This document shows positions 33,843 to 44,585 of a stretch of DNA of 64,000 nucleotides, in pieces. The stretch covers positions 186,001 to 250,000 of the forward strand of contig CM049999.1 of assembly GCA_016630955.3 (NCBI GenBank). Direction: 5' to 3'. The stretch comes from Didymella arachidicola (taxonomy: Eukaryota; Ascomycota; Dothideomycetes; Pleosporales; Didymellaceae). The translations under genes and the position numbers were made by a program. Below the pieces are notes generated by a model. That model made no database searches. It was not told the DNA's origin and saw only the letters and a list, made by a program, of their open reading frames with translations. How positions within the stretch are numbered: position 1 is the stretch's first letter; each line of letters starts with the position of its first letter.

Positions 33843-34061
33843 GGGAACAATGCGTGAGATTCTGAAGCCTGAGAGACTATTGGCTCACGGCCCCTGTGGT
33901 GTTCGGCTGCGCGCGAGGCAGTGTCGCCAACACAGCAACACAGCCTGGTTGACTATGCACGTTGAAAGTGAAGACATGTCAACCCTCTCCATGCCCCATC
34001 TCTACCGACAGCTGCGTGCGGACTGCAGCGAGCTCACGGAGTTCCCGTTTTCACTCCGAAG

Positions 34062-35218
34062 ATGCTTGACTCGTTGACAGCTGTGGGACTCGCGGCAAAC
34101 GTCGTTCAGTTCGTCGACTTCACACTGAAAATAATCGCAAAGGGTAACGAGATCCACTAATCGACCTCAGGCAGTGTAGCTGAGCACGATGACTTGGCGA
34201 AGGTGACTCCAGATCTTTCCGCGTTGTCAACAAAGCTTCAAAACTCACTCGCTTTAAACAACGCACATACAAGCCTTACGCAGGACGAGCAAGCACTCCG
34301 TGATTTGGTGTACTAGCCGAGGAGCGCAAGATCTCGCCCATGGGAATCGCCGTCCTGTGCGAACACGAGGAGATTGTCAACATACTCCTCCGCAATGGAA
34401 CCTTAGCGAATGCCATCGATTCCATCGGGTCCTTGCCATTGGCAATTGCAGTAGTCCCTGACTCAAAAAAGATGGCGCGATTACTTCTTCGACATGGCGC
34501 GAGTCTTACATGTGTTGATCCTATCCTCTCTCTGACTGCTCGAGAGTGTGCTGCTAGGGAGGACAACCATGCCATGTGCATCGCATTGCTTGAGCACTGG
34601 AGAACTCAAGAATCCAATGATGCGCATACGCTCCTCGCCAAACCGCTCGCTCTGGCCGTGAGGCGCTACAATGTCAAAGTAGTTAGCGTGCTACTAGAAC
34701 ACGGTGCAGATATCTTTATGAACATACAGAAATATCTCAGCCCTCGGGAATTATCTCTTTCCGAAGCTAATGAGAGAAGCGATTTGAGAGATCGGACCCC
34801 TCGCACTGCCCGAGAACTTGCTCAGGTAAACATGGAAGGATTTCCGTCAAACAGCGCAATGGCATCAATTTTACGCAAAGCGATGGAGGGGCAAGTAGCA
34901 GATCTGGACATGCTGTTGAAAAAAAATGAGGAAATGGCCAGGGGCCTTGTTGGAGAGGCAGTGCTAATTGAAGAGTCAGCAATGTTCTGGGGGCAACGCG
35001 AGTCCCCCGAAGAAACGACAGGCGAAGAACTACCCTCTGTGGCCGCCAAAGACATCATCGCCGACGACACGGTTGTCGTCCAGACCATCGAAGTGCAAAT
35101 GAATACTACAGAAAGAAGCACCAGATACTGGAACTTCAAGCAAAAGTGGCGTCGTTATCCATGCCAAACGAATCTACGGCTACGACCGTCTAGAGCGGAC
35201 GCACATTGTACATCTTGA
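34062..35218 (+). pseudogene. NLR-type N-terminal domain plus ankyrin repeats, broken
   Basis: From ATG 34062 about 85 codons match the N-terminal region common in fungal NACHT/STAND proteins (DSLTAVGLAANVVQFVDF, later DLSALSTKLQ), but TAA at 34158-34160 and TAG at 34314-34316 interrupt it. Immediately after, in another frame, ankyrin-type repeats run to 35218 (EEIVNILLRNGTLANA, MARLLLRHGASL, VKVVSVLLEHGADI). No NACHT ATPase (P-loop) is present between them, so the middle seems deleted or the gene was a short N-domain/ankyrin protein. Fungal NLR-like proteins act in non-self recognition; this copy looks dead. A Copia element lies just upstream. The ankyrin part may still be translated alone from ATG 34340. 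Confidence 0.65.
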
Positions 35219-35845
35219 TCCTTTTAGTTTCCATTCCTCGCATCATATGCATGTAATAAACTCTAACTATGCATCCTCCGAGTCTTTAGACTAGTTCGTA
35301 CCACGAACCCTCGTAGAAAAACGTCAGCGTCAAGGTCGAAGAGGGGCCTTACTTGGGAAGCGTATAGTTGGAGGTCTATATCGCCCTGTGCACGTAGCAT
35401 GAACACCCTGGGTCTCTGGATAGGAATACAAACGACTCCAATCAGATACATTTTCTAATTTTTGACGCACAGCGCACTCGCTGTAGTTGAATCGCCCTCG
35501 GGTCTCTCCTAGAAGATTATTGCGCTTCGTTCGGGGAAAATCAAGGCTGCGCGAATGGCTGAGATTATCAGCATGATCAGCGGACACAAGAGCACTATCA
35601 AGTACGTCAGCGATAAACAAGCATGTTAGCTCCAGTATCAAAGCCATATAATCATAATGTTGCATATTTTGAATAGTGAAATGGGACTCAACCTTGAAAT
35701 TGAGTGTCCGAGGAGGTAGAATATGCTTCTTATGCCGGTACTAAAGACTGTTATGGAAGAAACACCGTGTTGGTGGTTGTCTCAGCAATTTTCTGTTCTG
35801 GGCAGAACCAACTCTAAAACAAAACATCAGGGTGATGTTTCTTCG
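35219..35845. other. Intergenic
   Basis: A 111-codon minus-strand frame at 35330-35665 has no recognised motif and was not called. Nothing else seen. Confidence 0.5.
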
Positions 35846-37858
35846 CTACAATGTGACAGGGTACCTGTCTCTTAGCAGCTTTCCGTACCTGTCTTTGTCG
35901 TCAGAGGGGGGACCAAGGCAACTTGATGTGATCGTGGGAGTCTCTTACCTTGACACGATCCAGGCAAGTGGAAGTGCAACGATTGAGAGAAAGCCGAGCA
36001 AAGTATTCCCCCATCCGATCCCCATCTTTCGGTCTATCTTATTGCTTAGCCATTGCGCAGTGCTCCAGATCAAGGTCATGTAATCGAGAGAAGGGGGACA
36101 TCTTACACATGTTTGGCGCAACAATCGGCAGGAATGTCCCCACCACGTTCCTTGAGGATGCTAGGATAGCCGTCGCACTAGCCGAGACTTCTGGAAAGGC
36201 CTCAATCATGTAATTCTGGATAGGTAGAAAGATGCCTATCATCCCGATACCAAAGGGAAGGAGGCCAACCACAGGGACGGCCCAGTGTGTCTGTTTATCG
36301 GCGGCCCACCCGTACCAAAAGAACGACAGGGGTACCATGAGGCCCATGATCTTGCAAGCCTCTAACCGCATCTCCGGTTCGAACACGTCATTACTGAGCT
36401 TCAAAGATTTTCTCAACATCGCAGCGGAAAGAAAACCATGCATTGGGAGCCCAATGATAAATCCGACTCCTATCGAAATGTACACCAGACTTGACATACT
36501 TGTTGACCATCCATAACTTCCTGTGAAAACTGTGGAGATTGTCGTGAAGAGTAGGTACAAAAGGCCGTAGACATAGGCCATGTATAAGCAGAGTAATGCG
36601 CTTACTGGCGAGAAGAAGAGCAACTTGGTCGAAGTGTTAGTAAGCGAACGTGTATGGCATGATTGTGCGAGCTCACCTTCCACGGTCGAATGGTAGACAT
36701 GAACAAATCATAAATAGGCGATTTCGTGGGGATGACAAGAAGTTCGTTCTCGAGGAACAGAACTTCAGGAGTGTATCTTTGTAGGATGTCCCGTTTTCTG
36801 GCCAGTATAGTCCTCGGATTTGACTCTTTAACCACGAAAAAGGAGACTATCTCTGCTATCATAGACGTGATGAACATGAAGTAGTAGATCTAGAGGCTGG
36901 TTAACTTCCGGATCCTACTAAAGGATTCTACCACTTACTGCCCGCCACCCTAAGCCTTCGTTTATATAGGCGCCCACAATAGGACCAAGGACTGGTCCAA
37001 TCAGAGGGCCTACCGAGAATATCGTTACAGCAAGGCCTCGATCTTTAAGATCGAAGACATCAGATATAACTCCCCCACCTATGGACAAGCAGCCAGAGCC
37101 ACCGAAGCCGGCGAGCAGGCGAAAAGCCATCTGCATTTGTATATTGCTGGATAGGGCGCATCCCAGTTGCCAGATGGAGAAGATGAAAGTAGACGCCAGT
37201 AGAATCTGGATTTGGTTAGCTTTAGGCGACCAATTGTCAGATGAGGAGATATCCACTCACAGGACGGCGGCCGTAGATCTCACTTAAACGACCAAATAGA
37301 AGCGCCCCGAACTAATGACGATAGATAAGCATCAAAGGTGCGGGACCCCACAGAAGCACAAGTCTCGCTTACCACGTATCCAAGAATGAAAAAAGTGACT
37401 ACAAGAACTGAGAGGGTGTCCGAATTGTTGTTCAAGTCCCTGCTGATCATTGGTGTAGCTGTAGCAATCATAGAAGAAGCCAAAGGGCTGGAACGACAGT
37501 CAGCATGGTAGGGCTCAGCCGAACTAGGTTGTTCGAACCTTATGCACGCAAGAAAAGAGATGGTAGACAACGCAAGCCATTTCTGGAGTGGCCTCCAATT
37601 GCTAGTGGAAAGTTTAGCAAGAATTGAGCCAGCTGTCATGGCTTCAACTTACCGTGGGTTTTCAGGGTCTGCATGGCCTGTCCACGTCACAAGGTTTGGA
37701 GCCGAAGAGGCGGTGCGTGACCCCGCATCGAGAACACCAATGTCTTGCGAACCTACATCGTTCGCTTCGTGTCCCATGTTCTGTGATGTTTGACGTTCGA
37801 TACGTCCTGAGATCGCTCTGGGTTTCGTATCATTCGATACTCCATCTCTACTTAGCAC
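35846..37858 (-). CDS. MFS (DHA1-type) drug/polyamine transporter, probable 3' frameshift
   Basis: Nine exons: 37858-37653, 37601-37539, 37487-37373, 37311-37261, 37205-36939, 36889-36677, 36623-36107, 36034-35949 and 35888-35846, all GT..AG. The N-terminus is soluble and ends NLVTWTGHADPENPR-NWRPLQKW, the standard lead into TM1 of fungal DHA1 transporters. Then come ISPLASSMIATATP, LSEIYGRRP (loop 2-3 signature), VGPLIGPVLGPIVGAYI (TM5 motif C, antiporter type) and VVGTFLPIVAPNMY. In exon 8 the family-typical GWGN-TLLGF needs a one-base correction at the homopolymers near 35999-36011 (five G, four T on the coding strand). As read, the last membrane helix is lost. Either the gene is damaged or the base count is wrong. 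Substrate unknown; no linked pathway gene is apparent. Confidence 0.82.
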
Positions 37859-38535
37859 TCCATCTTATCAATATATTTCGACAGACTCCCGAAGTCGTCC
37901 GGAAACCGAGCATGTCTAGACTCGAGTCAGAACACGGGGTAGAGTGGACGGAGTTGGCGCTAGTTGGCGCGAATCGGCACGATTGGCACGAATCAGCACT
38001 GCCGCGCTCCGAGATGCAAGTCACCCCTTCGAAGAGTGCAAATTCGGGCGTTTTGTGTCAAACCCTCAGACTAGATAGTCCTTTGTAGTAATGCATGCGT
38101 GTAATTCGGTGGCCGTCACTACCGCAGACCTGATTCATGACACAGAAAGAGCCGATGTACATGTCGGCACCCGACTTGACATTTCGGATATGAGCGGCCC
38201 GTGGCGAAACGGCCCGCTACCAGTAAAATTCTCCGCAGTGGCTGCGATAAGCTTCGATAGACGACACAGTATGACAGGGAATCCCGATCGAATTGTATAA
38301 TGTTGCACACCGGATTCTCCTGCATGATGCACCTCGGCGATGGAGAGAACTGTGAGCTGCATGTGTACTTTTTTTCCCGGCTCACGAGCGTATCCTATGG
38401 TTACATAATATCCAAAGGGGAAATTTATACGCGTACCCATTGCTGCTTTATAAAGACACCGCACACAAATCTTGGATGCAATTGCATCTAGATATACCTT
38501 GCAAACAGATTTGCTTGTCTGGAAGACCTGCCACA
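37859..38535. other. Divergent intergenic region between MFS and SDR genes
   Basis: Holds the promoters of both neighbours. Short GTTGGCGC/ATTGGCAC-like repeats lie at 37955-38000 (AGTTGGCGC twice, then degenerate forms). No gene supported. Confidence 0.5.
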
Positions 38536-39861
38536 ATGGAGAAAAACACCAAGTCTGTGTTAATCACGGGGTAAGATCAGAAACAGCAACAATAATTACA
38601 ACTTGCGCTAATTGTAATTTACAGATGCAGCCCAAACAGTATTGGTGAAGCTCTGGCGCTGCAATTTCACAAGAACGGTAATAAATGTTCTGATGTTCTG
38701 TATTCATCAATAATTGGTAGTTTTCCAGGTTACTTCGTTTGCGCCACGTGTCTTCCTCATGAAACGCTTCCGGATCTGGAGGCATTAGGCATGCTTTGCT
38801 GCCCTCTCGATGTCACCAGTGACGCTAGCGTGGCTGAATTTTCGATCTTTCTGCACAAGCATCTCAGCAGGTTGGACGTTTTGATTAACTCAGCGTAAGT
38901 AAGAATATTCTAACGACCCGTATAGTTCAGGGAACTGACTTGATCGACAGGGGAATCAGTAAGTTGGTGTACCAAACGACAATAGCCATATGCTAAGTGA
39001 GCCAAGATTATGTCATGCCTGTGCTCGATCTTGACATGGGCGAGCTGCAGCGTATCTATAACATCAATGTCTTTGGAACGATACGAGTCATTCAAGCTGT
39101 TTCGGACTTACTAATCCAGACTAAAGGCACTATAATTAACGTCGGGTCACTTGCAGCATACAGCCCGTACGTTTTTGGAGGTATGAACCCTTGCTGACCG
39201 CGTAAAGATTCGTGTCCTGACTCAAGCCACCATCCAGCTGCGTATAACGGCAGCAAGGCTGCTCTCCTTGCCATGGGCAATACACTCCGTATTGAACTCA
39301 GTCCTTTCGAGTAAGCGTAATGTGTAAGCCCATCCCTTTCTCCCTCGCTAACGTAGAGCTCCTAGTGTTAAGGTTATGACAGTAAGCTACTCTTTCTCCA
39401 ACGTCGTACACTTTTGGCAACGAGTGATGTTGAATTTTACTTAGATCCTCAGCGGGCCTGTCGAGAGCGGTCTCGTGACCCGTGCGACTAGGGTCCTTCC
39501 GTCAACATCTCTGTATCTACCTGTGCAAGCGGAGTTTAGGTCGCGCATGGCTCATAAAGATCGTAAGCAGATTAGCATGGTTTCTATGCAGCCAGCTGAT
39601 TCCTCACCCTTGTAGATGGCGTGAAAACCCTTTCACGGGAAAAGTTCGCCGAGACAGTCTATGCAAAGGTAGCAGCACCTCCAATGAACTTATGGATTGC
39701 TCCATGGAGCCGTGCAGTCTGGATTTTAGAAACGTTCGGGTTGCAAAGTGTCTGGGTACGTGTCCGTCTTTCTGACCAATGCGTGTTGCTTACGTGGACC
39801 TTAGGCCAGAATTTTCACCCGAATGTTTAAGCTGGACAAGCTGCGGAGGGTTAAGCTGTAG
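38536..39861 (+). CDS. Short-chain dehydrogenase/reductase (acyl-DHAP reductase-like)
   Basis: Ten exons (38536-38570, 38625-38677, 38729-38894, 38951-38958, 38998-39180, 39238-39310, 39366-39381, 39445-39562, 39616-39755, 39805-39861) give 282 residues in one continuous frame. Cofactor-binding TGCSPNSIG at residues 11-19, NSAG at 83-86, catalytic Ser138, Tyr151 and Lys155 (YNGSK). The TGCSxxSIG form and the basic tail RMFKLDKLRR recall the yeast Ayr1/acyl-dihydroxyacetone-phosphate reductase group, so an NADPH-dependent keto reduction is likely; the substrate is unknown. The fourth exon is only 8 nt but is needed to keep the NSAG-to-SQD frame. Very intron-dense. It could equally be an orphan secondary-metabolite SDR. 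Confidence 0.83.
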
Positions 39862-40128
39862 CAATGTTGTACACTTCTGTAATTTCAGATATACTACAAG
39901 AGGGTAACCTGCGCGGGTCGCAATACAAACGAACACTGCTGCACACCGAAGCGAGTCAGCTTGCGTATAGAAAAAAATCTTCTCTGTGAGAGGGAATCGT
40001 AGGTTTTTTGGTATTCGAGGACTCACAAGCTAACGCACCTCACGGACGAGCGGACCACCCGAGCGAGCGGACCACCTTTGCCAAGACCACCTTTGCCAAA
40101 ACTACACTAAACCTCCCCTTTTACACCA

Positions 40129-40258
40129 ATGCCTTAAAAATAGAGCTAAAATAACGCGTTAAGTAAATATTAAGTATAGCTTGTACCTATAACTCTTAAA
40201 TAAGACTATAAGCTCTTTAAATAATATATTATAGCTATTTTTTCTATATTAAAAATAA
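40129..40258 (+). pseudogene. N-terminus of RIP-mutated transposase (element 9)
   Basis: From ATG 40129 the codons align to the start of the intact transposase at 26745, with Gln codons turned to TAA/TAG and Arg/Ala codons eroded. A clear example of C-to-T conversion at CpA. The frame is cut at 40259 by a MITE. Confidence 0.72.
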
Positions 40259-40398
40259 TAATATATCTTATAGGTAAGTAGTATTAATAAGTAAGTAGTA
40301 TACTTAGTTTTAGAAGTTATATCTCTATCTTTACTTCTAAATAACTACTCTAATACTAGAGATTAAATTCTAAAATCTTTATAATAAAGCTATAAGTA

Positions 40399-41354
40399 AC
40401 GCACCTTATAGGCGAGCGGCGCACATAGGCAAGCGGCGCACCTAGTTTTACTAGTTAACTCTCTATTTTTACTTCTAGATAAGTCCTCTAATCCTAGGTA
40501 TTAAATTCTAAATTTTTTATAGTAGAGCTGCAAGTATATAAAGAAGCTTTTTCTATAATCTAGAAGCTATAGCTAGAGTAGAAGACTAGCTATTAAGGAA
40601 AACATAAAATGCAGGAATTATCTAGACCTACTTTTCTATATCTCTAGATCTAGAAGAGCTAGAGCTTAGTTACTTACAAGGCTTAAAGCATACCTAGATA
40701 AAATATACATATTTAATTTTTAAAAGATTCTATAGAATAGTTCTAGAGTTATTAGCATCTAGATGTTTGGTTTTCCCTAGTAAAACTAGGTGCGCCGCTT
40801 GCCTATGTGCGCTGCTCGCCCGTAAGGTACTGTTACGATCCGCGGAACACGAAGGATCACAACGAGTATTACACCCCAGTACGGCACAGCAGGAGTTGGC
40901 AGCATGGGCAACTACAAGGAAAGACAGGGCAACGCTTCGACTCTGCGAACGACATCACGTCACGTGACACTGATCAAAAGTCTTGGCAATGATCGGTGTG
41001 ATCAGTGCTCAGTGCGATCAGTGATCAGTGAGATCAACGATCAGTATGATCAGTACCTTACAGGTACTGAGCACACTGCATATCTCTTTAGTATATAGCA
41101 TATAGGAACACAACCCTTATAGTTCGTGTTCAACCTAAGTTATCAAGTTTGTCTTTGGATCTCAAACCCAACCTTCGAGCTAGACAGTCTACTCTGTACT
41201 ACTCATCGTTACCCTGCTCTCAAGACTGACAGATCGTATCTGTACACCTTATTGCAACCAACCCCTTCGGCTTCCTGTCACCGTACTCATCCCCGAGAAC
41301 CAATAGAATTAGTGCTTACGAGCTTTGCTTAAAGTACGACTTCAACAGGTACGT
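40399..41354. mobile_element. 434-bp MITE family, copy A, split by a solo LTR
   Basis: TA-flanked (40397-40398, 41355-41356). Terminal repeats begin ACGCACCTTATAGGCGAGCG and contain GGCRAGCGGCGCAC twice, 17 bp apart, ending CCTAGTTTTACTA. Subtracting the inserted LTR and its 5-bp duplication leaves 434 bp. No coding capacity: a non-autonomous element that must borrow a pogo-type transposase. Confidence 0.85.
40831..41347. repeat. Solo LTR (517 bp) of an unidentified retrotransposon
   Basis: Begins TGTTACGATCC and ends CTTCAACA, flanked by a perfect 5-bp duplication GGTAC (40826-40830, 41348-41352) inside the right end of MITE copy A. Its composition is normal, not AT-converted, unlike its surroundings. 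GATCAGT-like short repeats at about 40990-41055. No similarity to the Copia LTR. TGTTACGA is a common start of fungal Gypsy LTRs (inference). Confidence 0.85.
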
Positions 41355-41510
41355 TATATTAAATAGCTATTTCTATATTTTAAAAAAAAAAGCTTAAGTA
41401 GAAAATAAGTTCCTAAAATAGATATAAATTATAAGAACTATTTAAACCTACTTTTCTATACTTCTAAATTTAGAAATTCTAAAGCTTAGCTACTTATAAG
41501 ACTTAAACTA

Positions 41511-42541
41511 ATATATAGTATAAATAAGTAGACTATATAAGTAAACTACTTTTACTAAGACTATACTAAAACTACTTTTTTATACTAATACTACTCTAAT
41601 AAGTATAGTTTAGTATATTAAAAAAGAATTAAATATAGCTTATATACTAAGGTTTTAAATAGAACTTAAAACTTTTAGAGTGATATACTATAAATATTTA
41701 TAGTATTTCTTAAACTATACTATACTAATAATATACTAGATAAGTTTTATATATTAATACTATAGCTAACTTAGAGAATCTAACTAATACTTAAAAGTAA
41801 GTAATTAATATATATACTTAGGCTATCTAAGTAAAAGTAGCTTTTCTAGCTTATAGATATAACTAATATTACTAATTTTTAATTAAAAAAAGTATAGTTT
41901 AGCCTCTATTAGCTTAAAGTAGGCTAGTATACTTATTTTATATTAAAAAAAGCTTAAAGTAGTATTTAATTATAAGTATAACTATAAGTAAGCCTATTAT
42001 AAAGATTCTAAATTTATATAGAGCTAGTTCTATCTAATAGCTAATATTAAAACTAAGGATAGTATATATAATAATAATAAATATAACTTAAATAAAATAG
42101 ATACTAAGTATAGTCTTAACTTATCTACGCTAGTAAGCTTAAAAAAAATTATAACTATTTCTAATAAGCTAGAATAGTACTATATTATTAGCTATACCTC
42201 TACTAAATACTACTAGGTAGGTAGAGCCTGATAAAAAGCTTTATAATAGACTAAATAAGGTTAAAAGTATTTATTATAGCTTTTAAAAACTATAAATAAG
42301 TAAAGATAGTCTAGCTAAGTAATTATAAGTAGGTAATATTTATTCTAGGTTTATAGGCTACTATATCTTAAAGGCTACTTTTACTAAAACTCTACTAAAA
42401 CTTATTCTATTATAACCTAAAATACTATAAACTAGTACTATATAAGATAAAATAAGCTATAATATTACTTAGAAACTAATTTTATATTATTATTATATAT
42501 ATTAATACTTATTTAAGGTATTAATATTATAAAGTAGGCTA
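41511..42541. mobile_element. RIP-mutated pogo fragments
   Basis: Starts after TA 41509-41510 with a pogo end whose paired motif and TTTTACTAAGACTATACTAAAAC block are the TpA-converted form of the usual subterminal sequence, followed by a mutated transposase N-terminus (+). Near 42380-42480 the mutated 3' flank of a zinc-knuckle pogo element appears in the opposite orientation. Boundaries within this stretch are not resolvable by eye. Confidence 0.5.
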
Positions 42542-42975
42542 ATATATAAATATAGTAAGCAGATAATATAGGTAAGTAGACTACCTAGTTTTACTAATTA
42601 AATCTCTATTTTTACTTCTAAGTAACTACTCTAATACTAGGTATTAATTTCTAGTTTTTTAATAGTAGAACTATAAGTATATAAAGAAGCTAACCTTAAA
42701 ATTTAAATAGTATAGCCTTAGTTAATAATAAGTAATTAGAAAAAAAGTAAATTATAAAGATTATTTACACCTACTATTCTATACCTCTAGATCTATAAGA
42801 GCTAGAGCTAAGCTATTTATAAAGCTAAACTTACACCTATATAAAAAATATAAATTTAATTTTTAGAAGATGCTATAGGATAGTTCTAGAGTTATTAGCC
42901 TTTAGATATTTAGTTTTTTTTAGTAAAACTAGGTAGTCTATTTACCTATATAGTCTGCTTACTATATATATATAT
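42542..42975. mobile_element. 434-bp MITE family, copy D
   Basis: TA-flanked (42540-42541, 42976-42977), exactly 434 bp. Aligns end to end with copies A and C, with most C and G of the terminal repeats turned to T and A. Confidence 0.8.
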
Positions 42976-42977
42976 TA

Positions 42978-43203
42978 TTCTACCTTATATTATTCTTAAA
43001 GCCTACTACTACTAGTCTAACTAGTATAGAGAAAATAACCTACTCTAGAGTTTAATTATTACTATTTCTAAAAATAGCTTAATTACTAATAAGCTTAATT
43101 TTAACTAGTTAAAGTACTTAAATAAGTACATAAAAATATATAATATTAGTACCTACTATTTACTAAATATTTATAGCTATAAGAGTAATAAGTTTAAAGC
43201 TTA
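42978..43203 (+). pseudogene. RIP-mutated transposase catalytic fragment
   Basis: Codon-by-codon resemblance to the segment of the intact transposase from the SSWYKDNN region to DGHGSH, with nearly every CpA/TpG turned to TpA. Joins abruptly to the GC-richer fragment at 43205. Confidence 0.6.
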
Positions 43204-43204
43204 A

Positions 43205-43815
43205 TGTGGCCCTTCGCACGCCAACTCTACTAAAGCCAGAGGACACCCCATAGGAATTAAAAACACCAAGCAAACTCCGTGAGGTAGAGGCTTAGTCAAC
43301 GCTAGTTCGCGAGCGTGTACGACTGCACAGAGATTCTCCAGTTTCTCTACTGCTTAGAGCTATTAATTAGCTTAATAAGGGTGTTGCAAAGATAGGTCAT
43401 GAAACAGTGTTAATGCGACAGGAAATGGCAGGGCTTCGCAAGGCAGTAGAGATAGCAACAGAGGTGAAGGGTCGTAAGAGGAAGTATATTCGGACAGCTG
43501 AGATGCTCACAGTAGGGGAGATAGCTGACTTGATAGCTGAAAAGGATGGTGGTGGGCAGGAAGATGGTGGGGAGCCTGCAAAGAAGGTGCGTGGGCAGAG
43601 GCGCTGTGGACGTTGTGGCGAGACTGGCCACAACGCTCGCACCTGTGCAGTAGAAATTGCAGATGCACCTAATAGCGACGCGTCTGAATAGTATTTCTGT
43701 GTTCTACAAATTGTAGTAAATTGTGTGGTGGTGTTGCAGGAGGTGCTTTGCAATAGATAGACCTTAGAAAAGTAGACGGTTTGCTTAGGTTAGACGGCTC
43801 GCTTGTAAACTACGT
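43205..43815 (+). mobile_element. 3' fragment of another pogo element, little mutated
   Basis: Ends with the terminal repeat GCTTGTAAACTACGT followed by TA (43816-43817), with a paired GCTYG/GACGG motif 17 bp apart. The coding part is the last part of a zinc-knuckle transposase; the catalytic half is absent. It is an island of normal base composition in the AT-rich nest. Confidence 0.75.
43407..43691 (+). pseudogene. Transposase C-terminus with zinc knuckle
   Basis: A 94-codon open frame from ATG 43407 (MLMRQEMAGL) with a basic segment (EVKGRKRKYIRTAE) and knuckle CGRCGETGHNARTC. Upstream, the linker continues in a related frame with a few stops. No catalytic domain, so it cannot be a transposase; at most a truncated DNA/RNA-binding remnant. 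Confidence 0.75.
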
Positions 43816-43817
43816 TA

Positions 43818-44147
43818 GTACTAATAGCTAAACTAATAATAAGCTTATTTTCACCTAATTAGAGTCTTTTAATATTTATATAAAGAGTAGTACTATAAGT
43901 AGATACTAACTACTTATTATTAATAGCTATAAGAGCTACTACTCTATAGAATTTTAAAATCTATATAAAAAAAGAATATTATTCTTTTTTATATACTAGT
44001 ATACTTATTATACCTATTGTAGCTTCTTAATATTAATTACTTTTTACTATAAAAGTATTAGTATAGTAATATTATTTTAGGCTTAGTATATAACTATACT
44101 AACTATATTAGCAAAAAGTACTTTCTACTAGCCTTTAAGACTACTTT
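43818..44147 (+). pseudogene. RIP-mutated transposase catalytic fragment (second copy)
   Basis: Resembles the NGWTNNELGF...DGHESH...QPLDV part of the family after conversion of CpA to TpA. It overlaps in family content with 42978-43203, so at least two mutated copies contribute to the nest. Confidence 0.55.
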
Positions 44148-44149
44148 TA

Positions 44150-44583
44150 ATATACCTTACAGGCGAGCAGCGCATATAGGCAAGCGGCGTACCTAGTTTT
44201 ACTAGTTAACTCTCTATTTTTACCTCTAGATAAGTCCTCTAATTCTAGGTATTAAATTCTAAATTTTTTATAGTAGAGCTGCAAGTATATAAAAAAGCTT
44301 TTTCTATAATCTAGAAGCTAAAGCTAGAGTAGAAGACTAGCTATAAAGGAAAATATAAAATATAGGAATTATCTAGACCTACTTTTCTATATCTCTAGAT
44401 CTAGAAGAGCTAGAGCTTAGTTACTTATAAGGCTTAAAGCATACCTAGATAAAATATATATATTTAATTTATAAAAGATTCTTTAGAATAGTTCTAGAGT
44501 TATTAGTATCTAGATATTTAGTTTTCCTTAGTAAAACTAAGTGCGCTACTTACCTATATACGCTGCTTACCTATAAGGTACGT
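44150..44583. mobile_element. 434-bp MITE family, copy C
   Basis: TA-flanked (44148-44149, 44584-44585), exactly 434 bp. Aligns throughout with copy A and has the same TAGTTTTACTAG inner boundary of the terminal repeat. Moderately AT-converted. Confidence 0.85.
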
Positions 44584-44585
44584 TA

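Larger units (their letters stand above)
40261..41508. mobile_element. 434-bp MITE family, copy B (oldest, interrupted)
   Basis: The left 138 bp (40261-40398) and the part after 41357 match copies A, C and D. Copy A is inserted between them at TA. The right third is missing where a further mutated pogo end begins at 41509-41511. Strongly AT-converted. Confidence 0.65.

Noticed and set aside
35330..35665. 111-codon minus-strand ORF
   Set aside because: No recognised domain, no neighbouring exons and no promoter context.
38536..39861. SDR at 38.5 kb and MFS at 35.8 kb as part of the polyketide cluster
   Set aside because: They are separated from it by the transposon nest, and no shared motif or pathway logic links them; a link before the insertions cannot be excluded.
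40985..41055. GATCAGT short repeats as a CRISPR-like array
   Set aside because: Irregular 6-8 bp repeats without spacers, inside a eukaryotic solo LTR.
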